Program-made: the position numbers and the translations under genes | The notes under the pieces: model-generated | Databases searched by the model: none | The model's input: the letters and a program-made list of their open reading frames with translations, nothing else | Told to the model about the DNA's origin: nothing | Origin: CAWAMD01 sp963783045 | GTDB taxonomy: Bacteria; Actinomycetota; Nitriliruptoria; Nitriliruptorales; Nitriliruptoraceae | DNA: 64,000 nucleotides | Assembly: GCA_963783045.1 (NCBI GenBank) | Contig: CAWAMD010000005.1 | Span: 496,001 to 560,000, forward strand | Reading direction: 5' to 3' | Shown here: positions 52,493 to 61,471 of the stretch, in pieces | Position numbering within the stretch: the stretch's first letter is position 1 | Layout: each line of letters begins with the position of its first letter

Positions 52493-53605
52493 ATGGCACC
52501 GCAGCTGTCGATTCCCGCCGACCTCCTTCCCGACGACGGCCGCTTCGGCTGCGGTCCGAGCAAGGTCCGCCCCGAGGCCATCCAGCGCCTCGCCGAGGTC
52601 GGCCCCTCGCTGCTCGGCACCTCGCACCGCAAGCCGCCGGTGAAGGGGCTCGTCCGCCGCCTGCAGGAGGGGCTGGCACAGCTGTTCTCGCTGCCCGAGG
52701 GCTACGAGGTCGTGCTCTCGAACGGCGGCGCGACGGCCTTCTGGGAGTCAGCGGTCTTCGGCCTCGTCTCCGAGCGCAGCCTCCACTACGTGTTCGGGGA
52801 GTTCTCCTCGAAGTTCGCCAAGGCCTCGGCGGCCGCCCCGTGGCTCGCCGACCCGGTGCGGGTCGAGTCCGACTTCGGCACGCGGCCGGCGCTGACCAGC
52901 GACCCGTCCGTCGACCTCCAGGCGCTCACCCACAACGAGACCTCGACCGGCGTGATGATGGACCTCGCACGCCCCGAGGGTGACGCACTCGTGCTGGTGG
53001 ACGCCACCTCCGGCGCCGGCGGGCTGCCCGTCGACCTGCGCGACACCGACGTGTACTACTTCAGCCTCCAGAAGGGCTTCGCGTCGGAAGGCGGCCTGAC
53101 CGTCGCGCTCATGTCGCCCGCGGCGATCGATCGGGTCGAGCGGATCGCCGGCTCCGACCGCTACATCCCGACCTTCCTCGACCTGAAGACCTCGGTCGAC
53201 AACAGCCGCAAGAACCAGACCTACAACACGCCGGCGATCGCGACGCTGTTCCTCGCCGCCGAGCAGGTGGACTGGATGAACGACCAGGGCGGGCTCGACG
53301 CGATGGTGGCGGCCAGCCGCGCGAAGGCGGACCACCTCTACGGCTGGGCTCAGCAGCGGGACTTCGCGAGCCCCTTCGTCGCCGATCCGGATGCCCGCTC
53401 GCTCGTCGTCGGAACCGTCGACCTCGAGGGCGTGGACGCCAGCGAGGTGAACGCCGTGCTGCGCGACAACGGGGTGCTCGACACGGACGCCTACCGCAAG
53501 CTCGGGCGCAACCAGCTGCGGGTCGGGATGTTCCCGGCGGTCACGAAGGCGGACGTTGAGTCCTACACGGCCAGTGTCGACTGGGTCGTCGAGCAGCTCG
53601 GCTGA
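52493..53605 (+). CDS. serC: Phosphoserine aminotransferase
   Basis: SerC converts 3-phosphohydroxypyruvate to phosphoserine in serine synthesis. The 370-residue protein begins with FGCGPSKVRPEAI and LGTSHRKPPVKGLVRRLQE, and the PLP lysine is in VYYFSLQKGFASEGGLTVAL. This is the actinobacterial/mycobacterial SerC form. Of two ATGs, 52493 is chosen because GGAG lies 7 nt before it; the ATG at 52487 is too close. Confidence 0.94.
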   Translation: MAPQLSIPADLLPDDGRFGCGPSKVRPEAIQRLAEVGPSLLGTSHRKPPVKGLVRRLQEGLAQLFSLPEGYEVVLSNGGATAFWESAVFGLVSERSLHYVFGEFSSKFAKASAAAPWLADPVRVESDFGTRPALTSDPSVDLQALTHNETSTGVMMDLARPEGDALVLVDATSGAGGLPVDLRDTDVYYFSLQKGFASEGGLTVALMSPAAIDRVERIAGSDRYIPTFLDLKTSVDNSRKNQTYNTPAIATLFLAAEQVDWMNDQGGLDAMVAASRAKADHLYGWAQQRDFASPFVADPDARSLVVGTVDLEGVDASEVNAVLRDNGVLDTDAYRKLGRNQLRVGMFPAVTKADVESYTASVDWVVEQLG

Positions 53606-53641
53606 CCCCCGTCCGGGCGCCGCACCGGCGCGTCCGCCGCC

Positions 53642-54619
53642 TCAGGCGAGGTGGGGGCGCACCGCCGCGGCGGCCTCGTCGCCGTAGGTCTCCGCCAGCC
53701 GCTCGAGGAAGCTCTCGGGACGCAGCCCGTACTCCTGCGTGCCGATGTGCTCGAGCACGTAGGTGGCCACCATCGAGCCGACCTGCGCCGCCCGCTCCAG
53801 GCCGAGCTGCCACGCGACGCCGGCGAGGAACCCCGCACGGAACGCGTCGCCGACCCCGGTGGGGTCGGTGCGCCGCTGCTCCGGCGCGGCCGGGACCTCG
53901 TGCAACGAGCCGTCGCGCTCCTCGACCATGCAGCCCTTGGGACCGCGGGTCGTGATCCGCACGCCGACCCGGCCCAGCACCTCGTCGCTGCTCCAGCCGG
54001 TCTTCGACTCGAGCAGCGCCTTCTCGTAGTCGTTGGTGATCAGATAGGCGGCGCCGTCCACGAGCGCGCGGATCTGCTCACCCTCCATGCGGGCCAGCTG
54101 CTGACCGGGGTCGGCCATGAAGGGCAGGCCCAGCTCGCGCGCCTCGACGGTGTGCCGGATCATGGCCTCGGGGTCGTTCGGGGAGACGACCACGAGGTCG
54201 ATGCCGCCGACCCGCTCGGCGATCGGCTCGATCTCGATGAACCGCGCCTCCTCCATCGCGCCGGTGTAGAAGGACGCCATCTGGTTCTGGTCGAGGTCGG
54301 TCGTGCACAGGAAGCGGGCGGTGTGACGCAGCTCGGACACGTGCACGGCGGAGGTGTCCACGCCGTGGCGCTTGAGCCAGGCCCGGTAGTCGCTGTTGAA
54401 GTCCTCGCCGACGGCACCGACGAGCACGGGGGAGAGGCCGAGCTGCCCGAGCCCGAAGCAGATGTTCGCGGCGACACCGCCACGACGGACCTGCAGGTCG
54501 TCGACGAGGAAGCTCAGGCTCACCCGGTCGAGCTGCTCGGCCATGAGCTGCTCGGAGAAGCGGCCGGGGAAGGTCATCAGGTAGTCGGTCGCGATGGACC
54601 CGGTGACGGCGATGCGCAC
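53642..54619 (-). CDS. PfkB-family sugar/nucleoside kinase, adenosine-kinase-like
   Basis: A 325-residue ribokinase-fold kinase. The opening RIAVTGSIATDYLMTFPGRF, RRGGVAANICFGLGQLGLSP, the anion-hole/base motif DPTGVGDAFRAGFLAGVAW (GVGD for GAGD) and MVATYVLEHIGTQEY are present. This set resembles actinobacterial adenosine kinases (AdoK), and adenosine is released by AhcY in this window, but ribose or fructose kinase activity cannot be excluded. GTG start with GGAGAG 8 nt upstream. Confidence 0.85.
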   Translation of the reverse strand: MRIAVTGSIATDYLMTFPGRFSEQLMAEQLDRVSLSFLVDDLQVRRGGVAANICFGLGQLGLSPVLVGAVGEDFNSDYRAWLKRHGVDTSAVHVSELRHTARFLCTTDLDQNQMASFYTGAMEEARFIEIEPIAERVGGIDLVVVSPNDPEAMIRHTVEARELGLPFMADPGQQLARMEGEQIRALVDGAAYLITNDYEKALLESKTGWSSDEVLGRVGVRITTRGPKGCMVEERDGSLHEVPAAPEQRRTDPTGVGDAFRAGFLAGVAWQLGLERAAQVGSMVATYVLEHIGTQEYGLRPESFLERLAETYGDEAAAAVRPHLA

Positions 54620-54907
54620 GGCGCGGCTCTCCAACCTCGGTGACGTGGCCCGTCGGAAGCCTACCGGCCGGACGGCCGCCCACCCCCGGCATCGAGGAGC
54701 CGGTCACGGCCGACCGCGTCGCGGGACCGGGCCGTTCGCCCAGCGTGCGCAGGGCGCCTCGGCCCGCGCGGTGGCGAGCAGCCGCACCTACGGTCGACAG
54801 CGCGGCGTCCACCGCCCTGTCCGCGTCCGCCCACAACGCCTTCGAGGCGGCATATGGGGGCAGCGGCGAGGCGAACCGGACCCGCCGCAACGCGATCCCC
54901 GCGGCGA

Positions 54908-56236
54908 GTGGAGTCGGACGTGCTGGAACCGTCGGACGTGCTGGACGAGCTTCGCAAGCACCTGCTCGTCGACGGCTTCGACCTGGTGCTCGACCTCGAC
55001 AAGAGCCACGGCACCTTCCTGGTCGACGCGCGTGACGGCGCCTCGTACCTCGACATGTTCAGCTTCTTCGCGTCCAACGCGATCGGCATGAACCATCCGC
55101 GTCTGCGTGACGACGCGGTCCTGCGCCGCCTTGCCGAGGCCGCGATCCACAAGCCCTCGAGCAGCGACGTGTACACGCTCGAGCAGGCCGCCTTCGTCCG
55201 CACGTTCCAGCGCGTGCTGGGTGATCGCCGGCTGCCCTACCTCTTCCTCATCGAGGGCGGGGCGATGGCCGTCGAGAACGCCCTGAAGGCGGCGTTCGAC
55301 TGGAAGTCCCGCCACAACGAGGCGGCGGGGCGTGACCCGTCGCTCGGGACGCGGGTGCTGCACCTCACGCGTGCGTTCCACGGCCGGTCGGGCTACACGC
55401 TGAGCCTGACGAACACCGACCCGGTCAAGACCGCCCGCTACCCGACGTTCGAGTGGCCCCGCATCGACACGCCGGCGCTGCGCTTCCCGCTCGATGCCCA
55501 TACGGCGGAGAACCGGGCCGCCGAGGAGCATGCCCTCGCCCAGGCCAGGGAGGCGTTCGACCGCTACCCGCACGACATCGCCGCGTTCATCGCCGAGCCG
55601 ATCCAGGGGGAGGGCGGCGACCGGCACCTGTCCGGCGGGTTCCTCCACGAGATGCGCCGGCTGTCGCACGCCCACGACACCCTGTTCGTCCTCGACGAGG
55701 TGCAGACCGGCGTGGGCCTGACGGGTGCCCGCTGGTGCTACGAGCACTTCGACCTCGAGCCCGACCTCGTGGCGTTCGGCAAGAAGACCCACGTCTGCGG
55801 GGTGATGGGCGGCGGTCGGCTCGCCGACGTCGACGACCACGTCTTCGCCACGTCCGGCCGCATCAACTCGACCTTCGGCGGCGGGCTCGTCGACATGGTC
55901 CGCGCCACGCTCATCCTCGAGATCATCGAGGAGGAGTCGCTCGTCGAGCACGCCCGCGTGGCGGGCGGTGCCCTCCTCGACGACCTGATGGCGCTCGCGA
56001 CGCGCAGCGACCTCGTCGACAACGTCCGCGGGCGTGGGCTGATGTGCGCGGTCGACCTGCCGGACACGGCGACCCGCGACCTCGTGCGCCAGCGCATGTT
56101 CACAGCCGAGCACGTCATGATCCTCGGCTCCGGACCACGGTCGCTGCGGTTCCGACCGCCGCTGACCGCCACGAGCGAGGAGCTCGCCGACGCGGTCGCC
56201 GCGCTCGAGCGCGTGCTGGCCACCGTCCGTCGCTGA
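54908..56236 (+). CDS. lat: L-lysine 6-aminotransferase
   Basis: Lat moves the epsilon-amino group of lysine to 2-oxoglutarate, giving alpha-aminoadipate semialdehyde (which cyclises to piperideine-6-carboxylate). The 442-residue class III aminotransferase has LRKHLLVDGFDLVLDLDKSH, YLDMFSFFASNAIGMNHPRL, FIEGG-type PLP-phosphate contacts (LFLIEGGAMAVENALKAAFD), FVLDEVQTGVGLTG and the PLP lysine in LVAFGKKTHVCGVMGGG. GTG start. It shares a divergent promoter region (54620-54907) with the PfkB kinase. Confidence 0.9.
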   Translation: MESDVLEPSDVLDELRKHLLVDGFDLVLDLDKSHGTFLVDARDGASYLDMFSFFASNAIGMNHPRLRDDAVLRRLAEAAIHKPSSSDVYTLEQAAFVRTFQRVLGDRRLPYLFLIEGGAMAVENALKAAFDWKSRHNEAAGRDPSLGTRVLHLTRAFHGRSGYTLSLTNTDPVKTARYPTFEWPRIDTPALRFPLDAHTAENRAAEEHALAQAREAFDRYPHDIAAFIAEPIQGEGGDRHLSGGFLHEMRRLSHAHDTLFVLDEVQTGVGLTGARWCYEHFDLEPDLVAFGKKTHVCGVMGGGRLADVDDHVFATSGRINSTFGGGLVDMVRATLILEIIEEESLVEHARVAGGALLDDLMALATRSDLVDNVRGRGLMCAVDLPDTATRDLVRQRMFTAEHVMILGSGPRSLRFRPPLTATSEELADAVAALERVLATVRR

Positions 56237-56314
56237 CCGGCCGCGCCACCCGCCCGACGACGTGACCGGACCACAGACCAGACGAGAAGACCCTTCGACC
56301 CATCGGAGCCCACC

Positions 56315-57868
56315 ATGCCGAGCGTCCACGAGGTGACCTCCATCATCGACGGCAAGCCGGTCGAGGTCGGCGACGAGCCGGTCGAGATCCGCAACCCCGC
56401 CGACCTCGACGACCTCGTCGCCCGGGTCCGGCATGCCGGCGCGGGCACCCTCGTCGATGCGGCGCGCCGGGCCGCGGCCGCCCAGCCGCACTGGGCCGCG
56501 GTGCCCGCTCCCGTCCGTGGCACGGCGGTGCACCATCTCGGGCTGCTGCTCCAGGAGAACAAGGAGTCGCTGGCCCGGCTCGTCACCCGCGAGATCGGCA
56601 AGCCCATCGTCGAGTCGCGCGGTGAGGTCCAGGAGGCGATCGACACCTGCCTGTTCTTCGCGTCCGAGGGACGGCGGCTGTACGGGCAGACCGTGCCGAG
56701 CGAGATGCCCGACAAGCAGCTGTTCACCTTCCGCGTCCCGGTCGGTGTCATGGCCGTCGTGACCGCCGGCAACTTCCCGGTCGCGGTGCCGTCCTGGTAC
56801 CTCGTGCCGGCGCTGCTCGCCGGGAACACGGTCGTGTGGAAGCCGGCCGAGTACACGCCGGCGATCGCGCAAGCCTTCCTGTCGCTGTTCCACCACGCCG
56901 GCTTCCCCCCCGAGACCATCAACATGGTCGTCGCGGGCGGCCAGGAGACGTTCGGCGGGCTCGAGCGGTCGCTCGAGGAGGGCCTGCTGCAGAAGGTCGG
57001 CTTCACCGGTTCGGTGGACGTCGGCCGGCGGATCGGCGAGCTGTGCGGGCGCCATCTGGTCACCCCGACGCTGGAGCTCGGTGGGAAGAACCCGCTCGTC
57101 GTCATGCCCGACGCCGACCTCGACCTCGCCGTGGAGGGGTCGCTGTTCTCCGGGTTCGGTACCGCCGGCCAGCGCTGCACGTCCCTCGGTGTCGCGATCG
57201 TGCACGAGCAGGTCCACGACGACTTCCTCGCCCGGTTCACGGCCGCCGTCGAGGCGGCCGCGATCGGCGACCCCACCGACACGGTGCTCTACGGCCCGAT
57301 GATCAGCCAGAAGTTCGCCGACCGGTACGAGGACTGGCTCGAGCACATCCAGCCCCACCACACGACCTCCGGGTCGACGGCGATCGGCCGGATCACCGCG
57401 GACCGGCCCCGCGATGGCTTCGTGGGCGATCCGACCCGGGGCCTGTACGAGCATCCGGTCATCGTCGACGGGGTCACGCCCGAGGACGTGCTCTACCAGC
57501 AGGAGACCTTCGGGCCGATCGTGCCGGTCGCGTCGTTCGCGTCGATGGACGAGGCCATCGAGCTCGCGAACGGCCACGGCTACGGGCTGTCGGCCTCCAT
57601 CTACACGACCGACCCGCGGTCGGTCTTCCGGTTCCGCGCGGGCGTGTCCGCCGGGATGATGAGCGTCAACAACTCCACGTCGGGCGCCGAGGCGCACCTG
57701 CCCTTCGGCGGCAACGGCAAGTCGGGCAACGGCGCGCGGCAGTCCGGCATCTGGATCCTCGACCAGGTCACCCGCTGGCAGTCGATGAACTGGGACTACT
57801 CGGGGCGGCTGCAGAAGGCGCAGATGGACGTGGCCGACCTCAGCGGTGACCCCGACTTCCGGCTCTAG
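56315..57868 (+). CDS. Aldehyde dehydrogenase, probable aminoadipate-semialdehyde dehydrogenase
   Basis: A 517-residue NAD(P)-dependent aldehyde dehydrogenase. NAD and active-site motifs: VVTAGNFPVAVPSWYLVPAL, FTGSVDVGRRIGELCGRHLV, catalytic Glu in TLELGGKNPLVVMPDADLD and catalytic Cys in GTAGQRCTSLGVAIVHEQ. It is 78 bp after lat on the same strand, so it probably oxidises the lysine semialdehyde to alpha-aminoadipate. The family alone would also allow other aldehydes. Confidence 0.88.
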   Translation: MPSVHEVTSIIDGKPVEVGDEPVEIRNPADLDDLVARVRHAGAGTLVDAARRAAAAQPHWAAVPAPVRGTAVHHLGLLLQENKESLARLVTREIGKPIVESRGEVQEAIDTCLFFASEGRRLYGQTVPSEMPDKQLFTFRVPVGVMAVVTAGNFPVAVPSWYLVPALLAGNTVVWKPAEYTPAIAQAFLSLFHHAGFPPETINMVVAGGQETFGGLERSLEEGLLQKVGFTGSVDVGRRIGELCGRHLVTPTLELGGKNPLVVMPDADLDLAVEGSLFSGFGTAGQRCTSLGVAIVHEQVHDDFLARFTAAVEAAAIGDPTDTVLYGPMISQKFADRYEDWLEHIQPHHTTSGSTAIGRITADRPRDGFVGDPTRGLYEHPVIVDGVTPEDVLYQQETFGPIVPVASFASMDEAIELANGHGYGLSASIYTTDPRSVFRFRAGVSAGMMSVNNSTSGAEAHLPFGGNGKSGNGARQSGIWILDQVTRWQSMNWDYSGRLQKAQMDVADLSGDPDFRL

Positions 57869-57880
57869 AGACGGTGGCGG

Positions 57881-58768
57881 TCAGCCGGCGCTCGGCCCCT
57901 GGTCGCGCAGGTAGCGCTCGAGCTCCGCAGCGATCTGGTCGCCGGTCGGCAGCGGGCCGCCGAGGCCGCCGCCCTCGTCGAGGTCCTCGTCGTAGGCCGC
58001 CTCGAGCTGGCCGACGTGCTCGGTGATCTCGGGGGACGAGCCAGCCGCCAGATCGAGCTTCGACCGGTTCTCCTCGATCGGCGCGTCGAGTGGCTGCAGG
58101 TCGATGCGGACGTGCAGGTACGCCGACAGCCGCTCCAGCAGGGCCCGCGCCCCCGCCGGGTACTCGCCCGCCACGTAGTGCGGCACGCGTGCCCACAGTC
58201 CGAGCGTGGTGAGCCCCACGTCACGCAGCGCGGTCTCGAGGACGACCTGGCAGGACGCCGGGACGATCACCTGCTCGTGCGGACGCCCGAGCTCGGCGAG
58301 CAGCGACCCGTCGCTCGACGTGCTGATCACGCGCGTCGGCCGGGTGTGCGGCACCGGCCCGGGCACGGCGCCGAGACCGACGTACCGGCGGGCGCCGAAC
58401 CGCTCGGCCAGCTCCGCCACGTCGGCGCTGAGCTGCCGCCACGCGAAGTCGGGCTCGCCGCCGGTGACCACGAGCAGCTCCGGACCGTCGGACGGCGTGA
58501 CCCGCAGCACCTCGAGCTCCGGCCACTCGGGATCGCCGAGCTCACCCTCGTCGATCGAGAGCAGCGGCCGGCGGTCCCGGTAGTCGTAGAGACGATCCGA
58601 GTCGAACGCGCCGAGCCGGACGGTCGTGTACTGCTCGCGCAGCTGCTCGACCGCGAGCGTCCCGCCGCGGCCGGCATCGGTCCAGCCGTCCATGGCGATG
58701 ACGACGACCGGGTCACGCAGGTCGTCCACGGGCTCGACGTTGAGGTTCAGAAGTTCCATGTCCGCCAT
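57881..58768 (-). CDS. PAC2 family (proteasome assembly chaperone-like) protein
   Basis: A 295-residue protein of the PAC2 family, common in actinobacteria and archaea. It shows VVVIAMDGWTDAGRGGTLAV, LLSIDEGELGDPEWPELEVL, RRYVGLGAVPGPVPHTRPTR and SCQVVLETALRDVGLTTLGL. In eukaryotes the relatives help assemble the proteasome; in bacteria the role is not known. The ATG at 58768 is used; another at 58759 is equally possible. No proteasome genes are in the window. Confidence 0.88.
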   Translation of the reverse strand: MADMELLNLNVEPVDDLRDPVVVIAMDGWTDAGRGGTLAVEQLREQYTTVRLGAFDSDRLYDYRDRRPLLSIDEGELGDPEWPELEVLRVTPSDGPELLVVTGGEPDFAWRQLSADVAELAERFGARRYVGLGAVPGPVPHTRPTRVISTSSDGSLLAELGRPHEQVIVPASCQVVLETALRDVGLTTLGLWARVPHYVAGEYPAGARALLERLSAYLHVRIDLQPLDAPIEENRSKLDLAAGSSPEITEHVGQLEAAYDEDLDEGGGLGGPLPTGDQIAAELERYLRDQGPSAG

Positions 58769-58863
58769 CGTACGGCCCGACCCTCGCCGACCGCGCACTC
58801 ACGTGTGCGTTCGCTGCCCGTCGCCCGACCGTTGGCCGATAGCGTCGCGCCGGCGAGAAGGAG

Positions 58864-60102
58864 ATGGCGGTGAGCGCGCCGGCCCGCAGCGAGTCCCTCG
58901 ACCCCGAGGTCGCTGCCTGGCTGTGCGCACCGACGGGTGTGGCCGCGGTCGCCGACGTCACCGCCTGGCTCGACGAGGGGGACGACGACCTGACCGTGGC
59001 CTCGCGCCTGCGCGTGGCCACGCGCAGGCGCGAGGGCCTGCCGGCGGCGCGCGCGGTCGCGGTGCAGGCAGCCGCGCATGCCCGGCGACGCGCCCGTGCG
59101 GACTGGCCGGACGCCGACCAGCTGCTGTTCACCCCCGCCGCGCTGGAGCAGGCCAGCCATCCGGCGGCCTCCGCCTGGCGCGCCCGCCGGTTCGCCGACG
59201 TCGGTGCCGTCGTCGACCTGTGTGCCGGCGCCGGCGGGGACAGCCTCGCGCTCGCCACGGCCGGGGAGGTCGTGGCCGTCGACCGGGACCTCGGCCGGCT
59301 CCATCTGTGCCGGCACAACGCCACGGTCCGTGGCGCGCCCGTGCGCGTGGTCGTCGGCGACGCGCTCCGCCCGCCGCTGCGACTGACCGGGGCGGTCCAC
59401 TGCGATCCGAGCCGGCGGGTCGCCGGACGGCGGCTGCGCCGGCTGGGGGAGTACCGCCCGCCGGTCGACGCCGTCCTCGGGGCCACCACGAACGCCGTCG
59501 GGAGCGGGATCGTGTGCTCGCCCGCGCTCGACCTCGCCGATCCCGTGCTCCCCGCCGACGCCGAGCTCGAGTTCGTCCAGCTCGGCGGCGACCTGCTCGA
59601 GGCCATGCTGTGGACCGGCGCCCTCGCCCGCCGCCCAGGCACGTCCACGGCGACGCTGCTGCCGTCAGCCGAGCAGTGGAGAAGCACGCCGGGGACGACC
59701 GACGACCTGCCGGTCGGCCCCGTCGGAGACTGGCTCGTGAGCGTGGCACCAGCGGCCGTCCGGGCCCGCTGCCATGACGAGATCGGCGCGACGATCGCTG
59801 CGCGGCGGGTGGCGCATCGCCGGGCGCTGCTGACCTGCGACACGCCGCCGCCCCCCTCCGCCTGGTACGTCGCACGGCGCGTCGAAGCCGTCCTGCCAGC
59901 GCGCGGCAAGCACGTGCGCCGCTGGCTGCAGGCCGCCGACGACCTGCCCGTCGAGATCGCGGTCCATGGCCTCGACGTGGCGCCCGATGCCTTCTGGTCG
60001 TCGCTGGGGAGGCCGCCACGGGGACCGAACGGGCGGCGGCTCGAGCTCGTCCGCACCGACGAGGGCGGACGGTGCGTGGTCACCCGCACCACCGACCACT
60101 GA
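58864..60102 (+). CDS. Class I SAM methyltransferase with THUMP-like C-terminus
   Basis: A 412-residue protein. A Rossmann methyltransferase core (VVDLCAGAGGDSLALATAGE, then VVAVDRDLGRLHLCRHNATV, and the acidic VHCDPSRRVAGRRL for the substrate side) is followed by a C-terminal region matching the THUMP-like domain (YVARRVEAVLPARGKHVRRW). This combination is common in actinobacterial genomes and suggests an RNA or nucleotide substrate, but none is proved. Divergent from PAC2. Confidence 0.88.
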   Translation: MAVSAPARSESLDPEVAAWLCAPTGVAAVADVTAWLDEGDDDLTVASRLRVATRRREGLPAARAVAVQAAAHARRRARADWPDADQLLFTPAALEQASHPAASAWRARRFADVGAVVDLCAGAGGDSLALATAGEVVAVDRDLGRLHLCRHNATVRGAPVRVVVGDALRPPLRLTGAVHCDPSRRVAGRRLRRLGEYRPPVDAVLGATTNAVGSGIVCSPALDLADPVLPADAELEFVQLGGDLLEAMLWTGALARRPGTSTATLLPSAEQWRSTPGTTDDLPVGPVGDWLVSVAPAAVRARCHDEIGATIAARRVAHRRALLTCDTPPPPSAWYVARRVEAVLPARGKHVRRWLQAADDLPVEIAVHGLDVAPDAFWSSLGRPPRGPNGRRLELVRTDEGGRCVVTRTTDH

Positions 60103-60241
60103 CCGGGGCCGGCCATGCGCACCGTCAGGCGGTGTCCCACGAGGGGGGCCCTACAGGCCGACGAGGCCGGGGCCGATGGCATGATGAAGAAAGGACACCC
60201 GGGTGTTTTGGCCGGACCCCGGAGGGAGGTACCGTCACGTC

Positions 60242-60526
60242 ATGGACGAATACGCGTCAGGATCGATGACAGCCACGCTGGACGAGCTGCCGGAGCAGCG
60301 TCCCTGCACGCGCTGCGACGGTCACCAGCACCTTCTCGCCTCCGGGCAGGGGATGGGCAAGTACCGCTGTGACACCTGCCAGATGGCGGTGGGCTTCGAT
60401 CTGGACGCCCGGCCCGTGGAGTTCCTGCTCCACCGCGGCATGCCGAGCCGGTACACGAAGAACGTCTTCGGCGAGACCCTGCTCGGCTCTGAGCGTCGTC
60501 TGACGGCGGCCGCCGGCGGCCGCTGA
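60242..60526 (+). CDS. Small zinc-ribbon protein
   Basis: A 94-residue protein with two CxxC pairs (PCTRCDGHQ and YRCDTCQMA) forming a probable zinc ribbon. The rest includes VEFLLHRGMPSRYTKNVFGE. A GGAGGGAGG element lies about 12 nt before the ATG, a little far but the only clear site. Function unknown. It is convergent with plsC, 2 bp between stops. Confidence 0.75.
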   Translation: MDEYASGSMTATLDELPEQRPCTRCDGHQHLLASGQGMGKYRCDTCQMAVGFDLDARPVEFLLHRGMPSRYTKNVFGETLLGSERRLTAAAGGR

Positions 60527-60528
60527 GG

Positions 60529-61338
60529 TCAGCCGGCCCTCGGGCCGGCGCGCCCGTCGTCCCCTTCCTCCGTCTCCTGAGTGCGCGCTCGCTGCGCACG
60601 TCGTCGTTCGTGCTGTTCGGCGATCCGACGTTCGGCGTCCTCGAGCGTCGGCGCGGTTCCCCCGCGATGTGCGGGTATCCACCAGGCATCGTGCGGTCCG
60701 GCCGGCTGCTGCGGGTAGGCATCCTGCGCTTCCTCGAGCAGCGCCGCGATGCGCTGCATGAGCTCGTCGGTGGCCGTGGCGGGGGACGCGTCCGCTGCCG
60801 GGTGGTACGGGCGGCCATAGTGCACGCGCACCGCGACACCGCGCTGGAGGTTGCGGGGCCGCCACTTCGTGAGCAGCCGGTGGCTGCCCCAGACCGCTGC
60901 CGGGACGATGGGGGCGCCGGTGGTCTGCGCCATCCGGATGGCGCCCGTCCGTCCCTGGCGCGGCACGAAGGAGGGGCTGATCGTGCCCTCGGGATGGATG
61001 CCGACGACCTCGCCCGCCTCCAGGAGCTGCACGGCCCGACGGAAGGTCGCCTCCGGGTCGCCGTAGGGGTCGGCGGGAATCTGGCGCAGGCCGCGCATCA
61101 GCGGCCCGGCGACCGGGTGGTCGAAGATGTCCTGCCGCGCGACGAACCGCACCCGCCGGCGGGGTCGGGGCGGCGCGAGCGCCACGAACGCGAAGTCCAG
61201 GTACCCGACGTGGTTCGTCGCGATGATGGCGGGACCGTGGCGGGGGATGTTCGCGACGTCGTGCGCCGCCACGTCGAGCCCGAGCGCCCGGAAGCCGGCG
61301 CGGAACAGGACGGACCCAAGAGGGTAGAGATCGAACAC
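60529..61338 (-). CDS. plsC: 1-acyl-sn-glycerol-3-phosphate acyltransferase
   Basis: PlsC transfers an acyl chain to lysophosphatidic acid in phospholipid synthesis. The 269-residue protein has the acyltransferase motifs NHVGYLDFAFVAL (HX4D), VGIHPEGTISPSFVPRQGR (EGT/P motif) and the C-terminal VPAAVWGSHRLL. A short hydrophobic segment near the N-terminus anchors it to the membrane. GTG 61338 is chosen since GAGGGAG lies 6 nt upstream. Acyl specificity unknown. Confidence 0.93.
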   Translation of the reverse strand: MFDLYPLGSVLFRAGFRALGLDVAAHDVANIPRHGPAIIATNHVGYLDFAFVALAPPRPRRRVRFVARQDIFDHPVAGPLMRGLRQIPADPYGDPEATFRRAVQLLEAGEVVGIHPEGTISPSFVPRQGRTGAIRMAQTTGAPIVPAAVWGSHRLLTKWRPRNLQRGVAVRVHYGRPYHPAADASPATATDELMQRIAALLEEAQDAYPQQPAGPHDAWWIPAHRGGTAPTLEDAERRIAEQHERRRAQRARTQETEEGDDGRAGPRAG

Positions 61339-61353
61339 GCAGGCTCCCTCGAG

Positions 61354-61383
61354 GATCGGACGAGATCGGACGAGATCGGACGT
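61354..61383. repeat. Three tandem 10-bp repeats between plsC and rnhA
   Basis: GATCGGACGA occurs at 61354-61363 and 61364-61373, and as GATCGGACGT at 61374-61383. The 10-bp period is one DNA helical turn, so the copies face the same side. It lies upstream of plsC (minus strand) and within the divergent promoter region shared with the RNase H gene. A regulator site or replication slippage are both possible. Confidence 0.6.
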
Positions 61384-61471
61384 GGTGCGGCGACCACGGC
61401 GGCGGGTGCCCGCCACGGGCGGGGGCGTCCACCGTACTCGGGATGCGACCGGCGCCACTACGCTGCCGACC

